Source: an uncultured Bacteroidales bacterium
GTDB lineage: Bacteria; Bacteroidota; Bacteroidia; Bacteroidales; WCHB1-69
Assembly: GCA_937949745.1 (NCBI GenBank)
Contig: CALECM010000016.1
Span: 1 to 17,302, forward strand
DNA length: 17,302 nt
Direction: 5' to 3'
Positions 7,184-14,806 of the stretch are shown here, piece after piece. The notes beneath the pieces are model-generated. The model ran no database searches. It was not told the origin of the DNA and saw nothing but the letters and a program-made list of their open reading frames with translations. Within the stretch, counting starts at the first letter, position 1. Each line of letters starts with the position of its first letter. Position numbers and translations under genes: made by a program.

Positions 7184-9283
7184 TTAATAACCGCCTCCCC
7201 ATTTTCTCATAAACCATTCCACCCCCAAAAGCAATATGATCAATGCCAGATACCACCATGAGTTCATGATAAGACTATATTTTTTACTATAATTGGCGAT
7301 GGCTTTTATGTTATCGTTATTTTTGATTTCCTGTTCAACATCCTGCATCCGGTCGACCGTAAAGAATTTACCGTTTGTAGCCTGGGAAATATTCTGCAGC
7401 AAGGCATGGTCGGCCACGAGATTTACTGACTCTAACATTACTTCCCGTACAGTAAATATGCCATTCTTTGCATAGGTCTGATTACCGAATTGCACTGAGG
7501 CCTGCCATGAATAATCACCCACAGGCAGTTTGCCGAGGTTTAAGCTATAGGCATTATTTTGTTTGGAAAACCGGGAATCATATTTTTTTCCGGCACGGTC
7601 GGTATAAGAGAAGGTGACATCGGGTTCATTCACCAGTTCATAACTGTCATTATATAATTCCGCTGAGAATTCAATATCCGCATTCTCATCAAATACCTGT
7701 CCTGCATGAACCCTGAAGAAACTTTTGTCACTTTTAACCGAAAGGAGCTGAACCGTTTTGGTGATAATCTCATCAAAAGCATCACTATTCTGGACGTAAA
7801 GATAATTATACATTCTCCATTGCCATAGACCGTCGCCGGTAATCACACCCATCTTTGCTCCGTTAAGATCGTTGAACATGATTAACGGATAAGGTGTAAT
7901 TACATTACTGATCTTCTGATACATGAAAGTGGTAGCGGAAACCGCGGTTTTATAATCCCCGAAAAAGGTATGAAGCGGGGGAAAATTCCTGATTATCTGC
8001 CGGGTTTCTTCCGAGAAAGTAAAGGAGGTAAAGTTTTCATTGTAGCTCGGTACGGCATCATTAAAAAGCCCCCTGTTTTGTGTAATCGTCATTCCCAGGT
8101 TCATGGTGTTGAAACGGCTTAGATCTGTTTGCTGTCCCATGATGAAAAGGGCGGAAATACCACCCTGTGTTATCCTGGATAAAAGGGTTGAGACAGGATT
8201 AATTGCTGATGGTAACTGATGCAGGATCAACAGTGAATAATCTTCAGGATTCGCCTTAAATTCCTGTACGGGGAAAACATCCAGTTCATACCGGTCGATC
8301 TTTTCCAAAGCGTAACGTAAAGCGCTTATATCCGGATGAGGAGCATGGTAAATAATGGCAATTTTTTCCCTTGTATCCACGACTTCCACAAAAAAAGAAG
8401 CCACATTATTTTTATAGGAAATTTCGCCGTCCACCTCTTCCAGTTCCACGCGATACTGGTGCATTCCTTTTTCCCTGGCTTCAATACTTAATTTAACCGT
8501 TTCAAAATATTGTGAAGAATTAAGATTAATATTTTTGGAGAAGATTTCCATACCCTGTTCATAGACTCTCAACACGGAATTCTTTCCCGCCAGTTTGTTT
8601 GCCGCCACTTTAATTTCCACGGGGAAGAAATTACCCCGGTAGGTCTGCCGGTTGTGGTTGATGCCCGAGATCAACAGGTCCGGCTGGAATTCCGTATCTC
8701 CCAATCCTACGGTATAAACCGGAAAATTCAGTTTATCGGCTTTATAATAAGGATTAGAACCTGTATTGTAAATACCGTCGGTAAATAGTACCATCGCACC
8801 CATGTTGCGGTTACCGTAAAAGTTATTTACTTCATCGAATACAGAGGAAAGATCGGTTGTTTTATCGGTAAAATCGGGATTGAGTGTTCCGTCACCAGAC
8901 TTTTGGAAACGGTTCTGCTCTCCGACAAAACCGGTTATGATCTCGTATTGATTACCAAAAGTATTAATCAGTGAATTTAACTGGTCCTGGTATTCCTGCC
9001 GGTAATAGGAAGAATCTTTCCCGGCGGCAACAGATTCGGAATTATCGACAGCGAAAAGTAAAATGGGTTTATCTGTTTGCTTCAGGTTAAGCCGGACCAT
9101 AGGCGCTAAAAAAAGAAACGCAATCATGGTCATGGTAATTCCCCGCAATAGGGCCATAACCCACAAAGAACGGCGTTCGAAAATAACGGACCTGTTTTTA
9201 AAATATAAGATTAACGAATAGGCAGCCCCTATCGCGACACAAACCAGAATGAACCACAAAGAATATTCGCTTAGAAGAGCCAT
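7184..9283 (-). CDS. Inner-membrane vWA domain protein with GATase1-like central region
   Basis: A 699-residue membrane protein. Two N-terminal spans (about 9-27 and 42-62) precede a von Willebrand A domain (about 72-200) with a complete metal-ion site: DNSES (80-84), T142/T143 and TDG (168-170). Beta-rich segments follow (about 205-300), then an alpha/beta region (about 305-480, starting KIAIIYHAPHPD) that may be GATase1-like. Another beta-rich region (about 530-610) precedes a C-terminal span (about 674-692). The order of parts resembles Bat-type and related bacterial vWA proteins, but no MoxR ATPase or DUF58 gene is nearby. It is the first gene of a pair with DUF4159. The start is supported by a -7 box at 9301-9308. 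Likely role: metal-dependent protein contacts in the periplasm; partner unknown. Confidence 0.88.
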   Translation of the reverse strand: MALLSEYSLWFILVCVAIGAAYSLILYFKNRSVIFERRSLWVMALLRGITMTMIAFLFLAPMVRLNLKQTDKPILLFAVDNSESVAAGKDSSYYRQEYQDQLNSLINTFGNQYEIITGFVGEQNRFQKSGDGTLNPDFTDKTTDLSSVFDEVNNFYGNRNMGAMVLFTDGIYNTGSNPYYKADKLNFPVYTVGLGDTEFQPDLLISGINHNRQTYRGNFFPVEIKVAANKLAGKNSVLRVYEQGMEIFSKNINLNSSQYFETVKLSIEAREKGMHQYRVELEEVDGEISYKNNVASFFVEVVDTREKIAIIYHAPHPDISALRYALEKIDRYELDVFPVQEFKANPEDYSLLILHQLPSAINPVSTLLSRITQGGISALFIMGQQTDLSRFNTMNLGMTITQNRGLFNDAVPSYNENFTSFTFSEETRQIIRNFPPLHTFFGDYKTAVSATTFMYQKISNVITPYPLIMFNDLNGAKMGVITGDGLWQWRMYNYLYVQNSDAFDEIITKTVQLLSVKSDKSFFRVHAGQVFDENADIEFSAELYNDSYELVNEPDVTFSYTDRAGKKYDSRFSKQNNAYSLNLGKLPVGDYSWQASVQFGNQTYAKNGIFTVREVMLESVNLVADHALLQNISQATNGKFFTVDRMQDVEQEIKNNDNIKAIANYSKKYSLIMNSWWYLALIILLLGVEWFMRKWGGGY

Positions 9284-9300
9284 TATTTAATTTTAGAGTG

Positions 9301-9308
9301 CAAAAATA
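9301..9308 (-). promoter_or_regulatory. -7 promoter box for the vWA-DUF4159 operon
   Basis: TATTTTTG on the minus strand, 17 bases before the ATG at 9283, implies a leader of about 10 nt. No clear -33 match. Confidence 0.5.
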
Positions 9309-9342
9309 GTAAAAATAAAGTTAATATTATCATAAGCAATGA

Positions 9343-9675
9343 TTACTTTCTCACATAATGAGGCATTTCTTGCGGTAATTCAAGGGAAAGTTCGATATAA
9401 CCCATAAATTCACCATCTTCAAACCATGGGGATTGGTATATCAGTTTCTTTATTCCGTTCTTTTCTATGGTATAGGCATTCACATTATGGTTATCCAGCA
9501 TTTCCCTGAGCTTCAATTTAGCCGGTTCGGGATGGCAGTCGAAAAGATAATTTCCTATAATACTTTTTTCATCCTTAAGGAAAGTCTTAACGGATTTTTC
9601 ATTCATTTCAAGTATTTTCCCATCTTTATCACAAATGGTAACCGCAAAAGGAGTTTCTTTCAAATATTTCATCAT
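9343..9675 (-). CDS. Small stand-alone PAS domain protein
   Basis: A single PAS-fold protein of about 110 residues with no output domain. It shows FAVTICDKDGKILEMNEKS, the conserved DCHPEPAKLKLREML, then NAYTIEKNGIKKLIYQSPW and a final beta strand GYIELSLELP. This is a recognisable small PAS family of anaerobes. PAS domains bind small ligands or cofactors and mediate protein contacts; without an output domain it probably signals by binding a partner. The frame extends to an ATG at 9714 (123 residues), but a -7 box (9692-9699) lies inside that extension, and ATGATG at 9675-9670 matches where family members begin. I therefore chose 9675. No kinase or cyclase gene is adjacent. Confidence 0.85.
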   Translation of the reverse strand: MMKYLKETPFAVTICDKDGKILEMNEKSVKTFLKDEKSIIGNYLFDCHPEPAKLKLREMLDNHNVNAYTIEKNGIKKLIYQSPWFEDGEFMGYIELSLELPQEMPHYVRK

Positions 9676-9691
9676 ATTGGATTTAAACGTG

Positions 9692-9699
9692 CAAAAATA
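9692..9699 (-). promoter_or_regulatory. -7 promoter box for the PAS gene
   Basis: TATTTTTG on the minus strand, 16 bases before the ATG at 9675. It lies within the longer reading frame starting at 9714, which argues against that start. No -33 match at standard spacing. Confidence 0.5.
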
Positions 9700-9785
9700 A
9701 CGATTATTTTCCATCCGTATGACAGATCACCAGATGAGCATGCGCCGGTAATCAATAACAATAAATTTTACGAACACTTCCAGGC

Positions 9786-11570
9786 TTAATCTTCGGATTC
9801 TTCCGCAATAAAATCCTTATAGGCACTTAGTATTTTTGCCCTGGATAAAAAGCCTATGTAATGACGATCCCTGGTAATAACGGGTAAATTGAAATTATTG
9901 GTTTCGTTGAATTTCCTGATAATTTCTTCCCCGCTATCCGTATCATAAATATAGACTTCCGGCTGCATCATAAGATCCTTGACATGTATCAGGTCATAAA
10001 GTTCCTGCCGGAATATCACATCCCTGTGCTCATCCATTACCAGAAGCCCCGCAAAAAGTCCATCCGTATCCAGGACGACGAACAGGTTGCGCTTACTTTC
10101 CGAAATACTGTTGGTATATTGCCTGAGGGTAGCGTTAATCGATATCGTAGAGATATTCTTATCGACCAGTCTTTTCCAATCGATCTCCTGCATAGCGAAT
10201 TTATCCTTGTTATGGGTCTTCAGTTCTCCCTGGTCAGCAAGCGGCTTGGTATATACCGAATGTTTTTCAAAACGGGAAGCCACAAGATAAGAGATAGAAG
10301 AAGTAATCATTAAAGGTATGAGAAGGTTATATCCGGTAGAGAGCTCGGCAATCAGGAAGATACCGGTTAACGGCGCAAACATAACCCCCGTCATGACTCC
10401 TGCCATCCCGGCAAGAATAAAATTCACGGTAGGTAAGCCTATACCAAAAAAATGATTCAGTACTTCGGCCACAAAAAAACCCAAAAAGGCGCCCACGAAA
10501 AGGGTCGGCGCGAACACTCCTCCTACTCCACCGGCCGCAGTGGTAAAGGCCGCAGCTACAACTTTTAATAATATGACAAAAATGATAAATAGAAAAAAGA
10601 AGATCCGGTAATCGAAAAGGTTAGACAATGGAGAATCTTCGAATAATTTCATCGCTCCTCCGTTGATCAGGACATTCAGACTTTCATATCCTTCGCCGTA
10701 AAACACGGGAAAAAGAAAAATGAGTCCGCCCAGCAGGGCTCCCCCGATAATAGCTTTTTTCCATTTATTCCCGATCTTTTTGAACCTTTTTTCTATATAC
10801 CTTAACATCCTGAGAAAATAAACCGAAACAAAACCGGCCAGGATTGCCAATAGTATATAATAAGGTATATTACCCAAATGGAAAGAACTTATATAAGGCA
10901 CGTTGAACATCACATTCTCACCCAGGAACAAAAGTGAAAGAACCGTTCCTGTCGCGGCTGATATCAACAACGGTAAAATGGCCACCGCGGTAAGGTCAAG
11001 CATTAAGACCTCTATCGCAAATACGATACCGGCGATAGGAGCTTTGAAAATGGCAGCCATAGCAGCCGTAGAACCGCATGCCAGTAAGAGCCGGGTATGC
11101 TTAGGCGGTAAATTAAAAAACTGGGCCAGATTAGAACCTACTGCGGAACCGGTCAACACGATCGGCGCCTCCAGTCCGACTGAACCTCCGAAACCCACCG
11201 TAATAGAACTGGCGATCATGGAAGTATATATATTATGCCTACGTAATTTACCATGACTACGGTACATGGATTTTAACGCAATACTGACTCCATGACTAAG
11301 GTCATCCCTCACGATCCGGGTGACGAACAACATGGTAAGAACAATCCCTATGAACGGAAAAGCGAGATAAAGATAATTGACCTCGGCACCGGGAAAAGCA
11401 CGGGTTAAGATACTGGTAGTAAAATGTAAAAGGTTCTTGATAATAATAGCCACGGTGGCTCCGAAGATACCGGTAAAAAAACTCAGCAACAGTATCGTAT
11501 TGGAAATACCGAGATGTTCTTTTATGTATCTTCTGGCCTTAGAAAGGTAAATTATCAATTTTCTTTTCAA
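9786..11570 (-). CDS. ClC-family chloride channel/antiporter with CBS pair
   Basis: About 594 residues (numbering below counts from the TTG at 11591). A ClC membrane core (about 30-440) carries the external gate motif GSVGLEAP with Glu141, helix-F-like segment FKAPIAGIVFAIEVL (182-196), GGVFAP (358-362) and a central tyrosine in GYNLLIP (Y421). Two CBS domains follow (about 475-530 and 540-595), usually nucleotide-sensing regulatory modules. It moves chloride or a similar anion across the inner membrane. The position of the internal proton glutamate of E. coli ClC is valine (V195). There is no ATG near the N-terminus. TTG at 11591 is the TTG of the -7 box TACTTTTG, so the next TTG (11570) is my best start; TTG at 11558 is also possible. 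Monocistronic. Confidence 0.95.
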   Translation of the reverse strand: MKRKLIIYLSKARRYIKEHLGISNTILLLSFFTGIFGATVAIIIKNLLHFTTSILTRAFPGAEVNYLYLAFPFIGIVLTMLFVTRIVRDDLSHGVSIALKSMYRSHGKLRRHNIYTSMIASSITVGFGGSVGLEAPIVLTGSAVGSNLAQFFNLPPKHTRLLLACGSTAAMAAIFKAPIAGIVFAIEVLMLDLTAVAILPLLISAATGTVLSLLFLGENVMFNVPYISSFHLGNIPYYILLAILAGFVSVYFLRMLRYIEKRFKKIGNKWKKAIIGGALLGGLIFLFPVFYGEGYESLNVLINGGAMKLFEDSPLSNLFDYRIFFFLFIIFVILLKVVAAAFTTAAGGVGGVFAPTLFVGAFLGFFVAEVLNHFFGIGLPTVNFILAGMAGVMTGVMFAPLTGIFLIAELSTGYNLLIPLMITSSISYLVASRFEKHSVYTKPLADQGELKTHNKDKFAMQEIDWKRLVDKNISTISINATLRQYTNSISESKRNLFVVLDTDGLFAGLLVMDEHRDVIFRQELYDLIHVKDLMMQPEVYIYDTDSGEEIIRKFNETNNFNLPVITRDRHYIGFLSRAKILSAYKDFIAEESED

Positions 11571-11588
11571 TGCTATGATTTTAAACGG

Positions 11589-11620
11589 CAAAAGTAGGAT
11601 TTTTTTGCCTTACCGGCAAG
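11589..11620 (-). promoter_or_regulatory. Promoter of the ClC gene
   Basis: TACTTTTG (11589-11596) on the minus strand with CTTG at 11617-11620, exactly 20 bases upstream, gives both phylum promoter elements at correct spacing. Transcription is expected to start near 11582, downstream of the TTG at 11591. Confidence 0.55.
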
Positions 11621-11730
11621 ATGTAATACTATGTATAGGAAAATAAAAACTGATTTAGTCCGGATTTATTTGTTTCCGGACAACTTTCCGGTTTGTTCTA
11701 ATCCTGAAATCCTAAGAATATCATATCCCC

Positions 11731-11836
11731 GTCATTCTGAATATGAGAATATATAGATCCTTCACTATGTTCAGGATGACAAAATGTGAATTTTAGATTG
11801 AAACTTTATGTCATTCCGAGTGAAACGAAGAATCTG
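11731..11836. repeat. GTCAT-type inverted repeat cluster
   Basis: GTCATTCTGAA (11731-11741) faces TTCAGGATGAC (11770-11780), an 11-bp imperfect inverted repeat with one mismatch. Read on the minus strand from 11780 the element is GTCATCCTGAACATAGTGAA followed by GGATCT. A related copy on the plus strand, GTCATTCCGAGTGAAACGAA followed by GAATCT, starts at 11810 (to 11836). Both fit a pattern (GTCATTCtGA..GtGAA..GAATCT) I recall as an interspersed intergenic repeat in many bacterial genomes; that is recollection, not a search. No ORF is associated. Confidence 0.6.
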
Positions 11837-11861
11837 ATTAACTCCATTAGATAAAGAATGT

Positions 11862-11904
11862 AAAACTGAAACGGCCACTTCGATAAACTGAGTGGCCGTT
11901 TCAG
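11862..11904 (-). terminator. Terminator hairpin of pnp
   Basis: CTGAAACGGCCACT (11866-11879) and AGTGGCCGTTTCAG (11891-11904) form a perfect 14-bp stem with an 11-base loop. On the minus strand TTTT (11865-11862) follows, 43 bases past the pnp stop. The U-run is short but the stem is very strong. Confidence 0.75.
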
Positions 11905-11946
11905 AAAACTTCCTATTCGGAAAGGATCGTAGATTTATCCGTTCCT

Positions 11947-14163
11947 TTATTTTTTATTATAAGGCTTATTATTAGGTCTTCCGCCATTATTGCCATGGGA
12001 AGATCTCGGAGGACGAGCGGGTCTTTCTTCTTCTTTGTAACCTTCCGGTTTAGGTAATAAAACCTTATGGGAAAGTTTAAGTTTACCGGTTTTTTCGTCC
12101 ACGGCAATCAGTTTTACCTTAATCTCATCACCCACTTTCAACACATCTTCTACATTCTCCAGACGACGGTACGCTATTTCGGAAATATGAAGCAGACCGT
12201 CTGTTCCCGGGAATAATTCCACAAAAGCGCCGAAAGGCATGATGCTTTTTACTTTTCCATCATATATTTCCCCGATTTCAGGAACCGCCGTAATGGCTTT
12301 GATTCTTGCCATAGCTGCGTTGATGTCATCGATATTTGCCGCAGCGATATCGATCACACCATGGTCACCAACTTCTTCTATATTAATGATCGTATTGGTT
12401 TCACGCTGCATTTCCTGTATAATCTTTCCTCCCGGTCCGATCACTGCTCCAATCTGGTCGCGGGCGATAATCATTTGGATAATACGAGGTACGAACGGTT
12501 TATAATCCGGACGCGGTTGCGGCATCGCTTCCACCAGTTTATCCAGGATAAACAAACGGCCGTTACGAGCCTGTTCCAATGCCTGAGCCATAATTTCCGT
12601 AGTAAGACCATTCACTTTGATATCCATCTGACAGGCTGTGATACCATCGGCAGTACCGCAAACTTTAAAGTCCATATCGCCTAAGTGATCTTCATCGCCT
12701 AATATATCTGAAAGCACGGCGTAATTGCCGCTTTTCCCGTCAGTGATTAAGCCCATGGCAATCCCGGAAACATGTTTTTTAATTTTAACACCGCAATCCA
12801 ATAAAGCCAGAGTACCCGCGCAAACGGTCGCCATTGAGGAGCTTCCGTTAGATTCTAAAATATCGGATACGATACGTACGGTGTAAGGAAAATCATGGTC
12901 TTCGAACGGAATCACAGGCTTAAGGGCACGATGGGCCAGATTGCCATGTCCTATTTCCCTTCTGCTCGCACTCATCATCCTTTTCACTTCACCTACGGAA
13001 AACGGAGGGAAATTGTAATGGAGGATAAAACGGCTGGAACCGTCTACCACAGCACCGTCAATAGTTTGTTCATCTAATTTGGTACCTAATGTACAGGTAG
13101 TCAGGGATTGAGTTTCTCCACGTGTAAAAATAGCTGATCCGTGTACCGAAGGAAGATAATCCGTTTCTGTCCAGATGGGGCGTATCTGATCCAGCTGGCG
13201 TCCATCGAGACGGACCCGGTCATTGAGGATCATAGCGCGTACGGCATCATATTGTACATCATGGAAATAACGTTTGGCCAAAGGTAATTTGGCATCTCTT
13301 TCTTCTTCCGGAAGGGTTTCAATAAATTCATCCAGGATCGCACGGAAACATTCGCTTCTCTCATGTTTTCCCACGAATGATTTCGCTACTTCGTAAACTT
13401 TATCATATAATTTTTCATTGATCAGCTGACGAAGTTCTTCATCATTGACTTCATGGCAATATTCTCTTTTAACCTGTGCTTTTTCGACCTTGGAAGCCAG
13501 TTCCATCTGGGCTTTACATTGTATTTTGATCGCTTCATGGGCAAAATTAAGGGCTTCCACCATTTCCGCCTCGGAAATCTCTTTCATTTCCCCTTCCACC
13601 ATCATAATATTGTCTATCGAAGCCGCCACGATCATATCAATATCCGAATTGGCCAGTTCTTCCACAGAGGGATTGATCACCATTTTTCCGTTTATCCTTC
13701 CTACCCTTACTTCAGAGATCGGACCGTTAAAGGGAATATCGGATACGGCAAGTGCCGAAGATGCGGCCAGACAGGCCAATGAATCCGGCAGGTTATTTTT
13801 GTCTCCCGACATAAGTGTAACGATCACCTGTGTTTCAGCATGATAATCATCCGGGAAGAGTGGTCTTAGCGCTCTGTCTACCAAACGGGCAATTAATATC
13901 TCATATTCCGACGGACGTGCCTCACGTTTAAAAAAGCCTCCGGGAAACCTTCCCACAGCGGCATATTTTTCCTGATATTCAACCTGTAAGGGCATAAAAT
14001 CTAGATTTTCAGCCGCTTCTTTTTTGCTGCATACCGTGGCGAGCAACATGGTATTTCCCATTTTCACTACCACTGATCCGTCAGCTTGTTTCGCCAGTTT
14101 TCCTGTTTCAATAGAAACGGTTCTGCCGTCACCTATATCAAATGTTTGCGTAATTCCTATCAT
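11947..14163 (-). CDS. pnp: Polyribonucleotide nucleotidyltransferase (PNPase)
   Basis: A 738-residue PNPase that degrades RNA 3' to 5' with phosphate, releasing nucleoside diphosphates, as a trimeric ring in RNA turnover. The first RNase PH domain (about 10-145) includes GRFPGGFFKREARPSE (71-86). A helical linker (about 235-310) follows. The catalytic second RNase PH domain (about 320-545) carries FTRGETQSL (346-354) and the acidic ILGDEDHLGDMD (487-498; D490, D496, D498). The KH domain (about 562-620) has IGPGGKIIQ, and the S1 domain (about 630-700) has GKVKSIMPFGAFVEL. The last 28 residues are Arg/Pro/Asn/Gly-rich and probably disordered. It follows rpsO after 101 bases containing a hairpin, the same order as in E. 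coli. Confidence 0.98.
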   Translation of the reverse strand: MIGITQTFDIGDGRTVSIETGKLAKQADGSVVVKMGNTMLLATVCSKKEAAENLDFMPLQVEYQEKYAAVGRFPGGFFKREARPSEYEILIARLVDRALRPLFPDDYHAETQVIVTLMSGDKNNLPDSLACLAASSALAVSDIPFNGPISEVRVGRINGKMVINPSVEELANSDIDMIVAASIDNIMMVEGEMKEISEAEMVEALNFAHEAIKIQCKAQMELASKVEKAQVKREYCHEVNDEELRQLINEKLYDKVYEVAKSFVGKHERSECFRAILDEFIETLPEEERDAKLPLAKRYFHDVQYDAVRAMILNDRVRLDGRQLDQIRPIWTETDYLPSVHGSAIFTRGETQSLTTCTLGTKLDEQTIDGAVVDGSSRFILHYNFPPFSVGEVKRMMSASRREIGHGNLAHRALKPVIPFEDHDFPYTVRIVSDILESNGSSSMATVCAGTLALLDCGVKIKKHVSGIAMGLITDGKSGNYAVLSDILGDEDHLGDMDFKVCGTADGITACQMDIKVNGLTTEIMAQALEQARNGRLFILDKLVEAMPQPRPDYKPFVPRIIQMIIARDQIGAVIGPGGKIIQEMQRETNTIINIEEVGDHGVIDIAAANIDDINAAMARIKAITAVPEIGEIYDGKVKSIMPFGAFVELFPGTDGLLHISEIAYRRLENVEDVLKVGDEIKVKLIAVDEKTGKLKLSHKVLLPKPEGYKEEERPARPPRSSHGNNGGRPNNKPYNKK

Positions 14164-14212
14164 TTTATTTTAATTTTTAGTATCGGTTACGTACCAACAC
14201 TTTAGTAAATAC

Positions 14213-14245
14213 AAAAAAAGGCAATTTCCTCAAATTGCCTTTTTT
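14213..14245 (-). terminator. Hairpin between rpsO and pnp (terminator or attenuator)
   Basis: GGCAATTT (14220-14227) and AAATTGCC (14232-14239) form a perfect 8-bp stem with a CCTC loop, flanked by A7 (14213-14219) and T6 (14240-14245), so it can stop transcripts on both strands. On the minus strand it lies 20 bases after the rpsO stop. No consensus promoter was seen between it and pnp, so read-through is likely. Confidence 0.8.
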
Positions 14246-14264
14246 AGAGACGGGCGTACCGAAA

Positions 14265-14534
14265 TTATTTTCTTAAACCTAAGGTTTTAATAATAGCCCT
14301 GTATCTTTCAATATCTTGTTTTTTCAAAAAGTCCAACATGCTTCTTCTTTTTCCCACCAGGATAATAAGCGAACGTTTCGTAACCAAATCTTTTTTATTT
14401 GCTTTAAGATGTTCCGTTAAATGTTTGATCCTATGGGTGAAAAGCGCTACCTGGCTTTCCGGAGAACCTGTATCGAATGCAGATTTACCATATTCTTTGA
14501 AGATGTTCTGTTTTACTTCAGGTGTTAGATACAT
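14265..14534 (-). CDS. rpsO: 30S ribosomal protein S15 (uS15)
   Basis: An 89-residue S15, a primary binder of the central domain of 16S rRNA in 30S assembly. Conserved segments are DTGSPESQVALFTHRIKHLT (21-40), KRSLIILVGKRRSMLDFLKK (53-72) and IERYRAIIKTLGLRK at the C-terminus. Length is standard. The gene lies upstream of pnp as in many bacteria. A -7 box (14581-14588) predicts a leader of about 40 nt. In several bacteria S15 represses its own mRNA; this leader is very AT-rich and I see no clear S15-binding fold in it. Confidence 0.98.
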   Translation of the reverse strand: MYLTPEVKQNIFKEYGKSAFDTGSPESQVALFTHRIKHLTEHLKANKKDLVTKRSLIILVGKRRSMLDFLKKQDIERYRAIIKTLGLRK

Positions 14535-14580
14535 AATAAAATTTTCTTATTTTAAATATTTCTGTTTTATTTTCGGGTTG

Positions 14581-14588
14581 CAAAAATA
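14581..14588 (-). promoter_or_regulatory. -7 promoter box for rpsO (and probably pnp)
   Basis: TATTTTTG on the minus strand, 46 bases before the rpsO ATG. No clear -33 element at standard spacing. Confidence 0.5.
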
Positions 14589-14707
14589 CAAAAAAATCTA
14601 ATTTGTTCATCATAACAATATTATTTTATAAAAAGAAAATTTGCATAAAGAAGTTTGTATTTTATTTCTTAAGAAAATTTAATTTATTAAATCAGAATCC
14701 GTATATC

Positions 14708-14730
14708 ACCGTAAGCTAAAATTTTACGGT
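14708..14730. other. Small inverted repeat upstream of the DUF6600 gene
   Basis: ACCGTAA (14708-14714) and TTACGGT (14724-14730) form a 7-bp perfect inverted repeat with a 9-base AT-rich centre, 77 bases before the ATG at 14807. No U-run follows, so it is not a terminator. It could be an operator or a leader hairpin; I cannot tell which. No -7 box was found for this gene. Confidence 0.35.
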
Positions 14731-14806
14731 TGAACTTTCGACGGAATAAGTTGGTTAAAGAGGCTATTTTATTTCTAAAAGACTAATCCCGGTATTCACT
14801 TAAACT

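Larger units (their letters stand above)
11592..11946. other. Intergenic spacer between pnp and clc
   Basis: These 355 bases hold no supported gene. They contain the ClC promoter (11589-11620), a GTCAT-type inverted repeat cluster (11731-11836) and the pnp terminator hairpin (11862-11904). Confidence 0.7.

Noticed and set aside
13445..13843. 132-codon plus-strand frame within pnp
   Set aside because: It is antisense to the conserved PNPase core and has Ser/Ile-rich low-information sequence typical of shadow frames.
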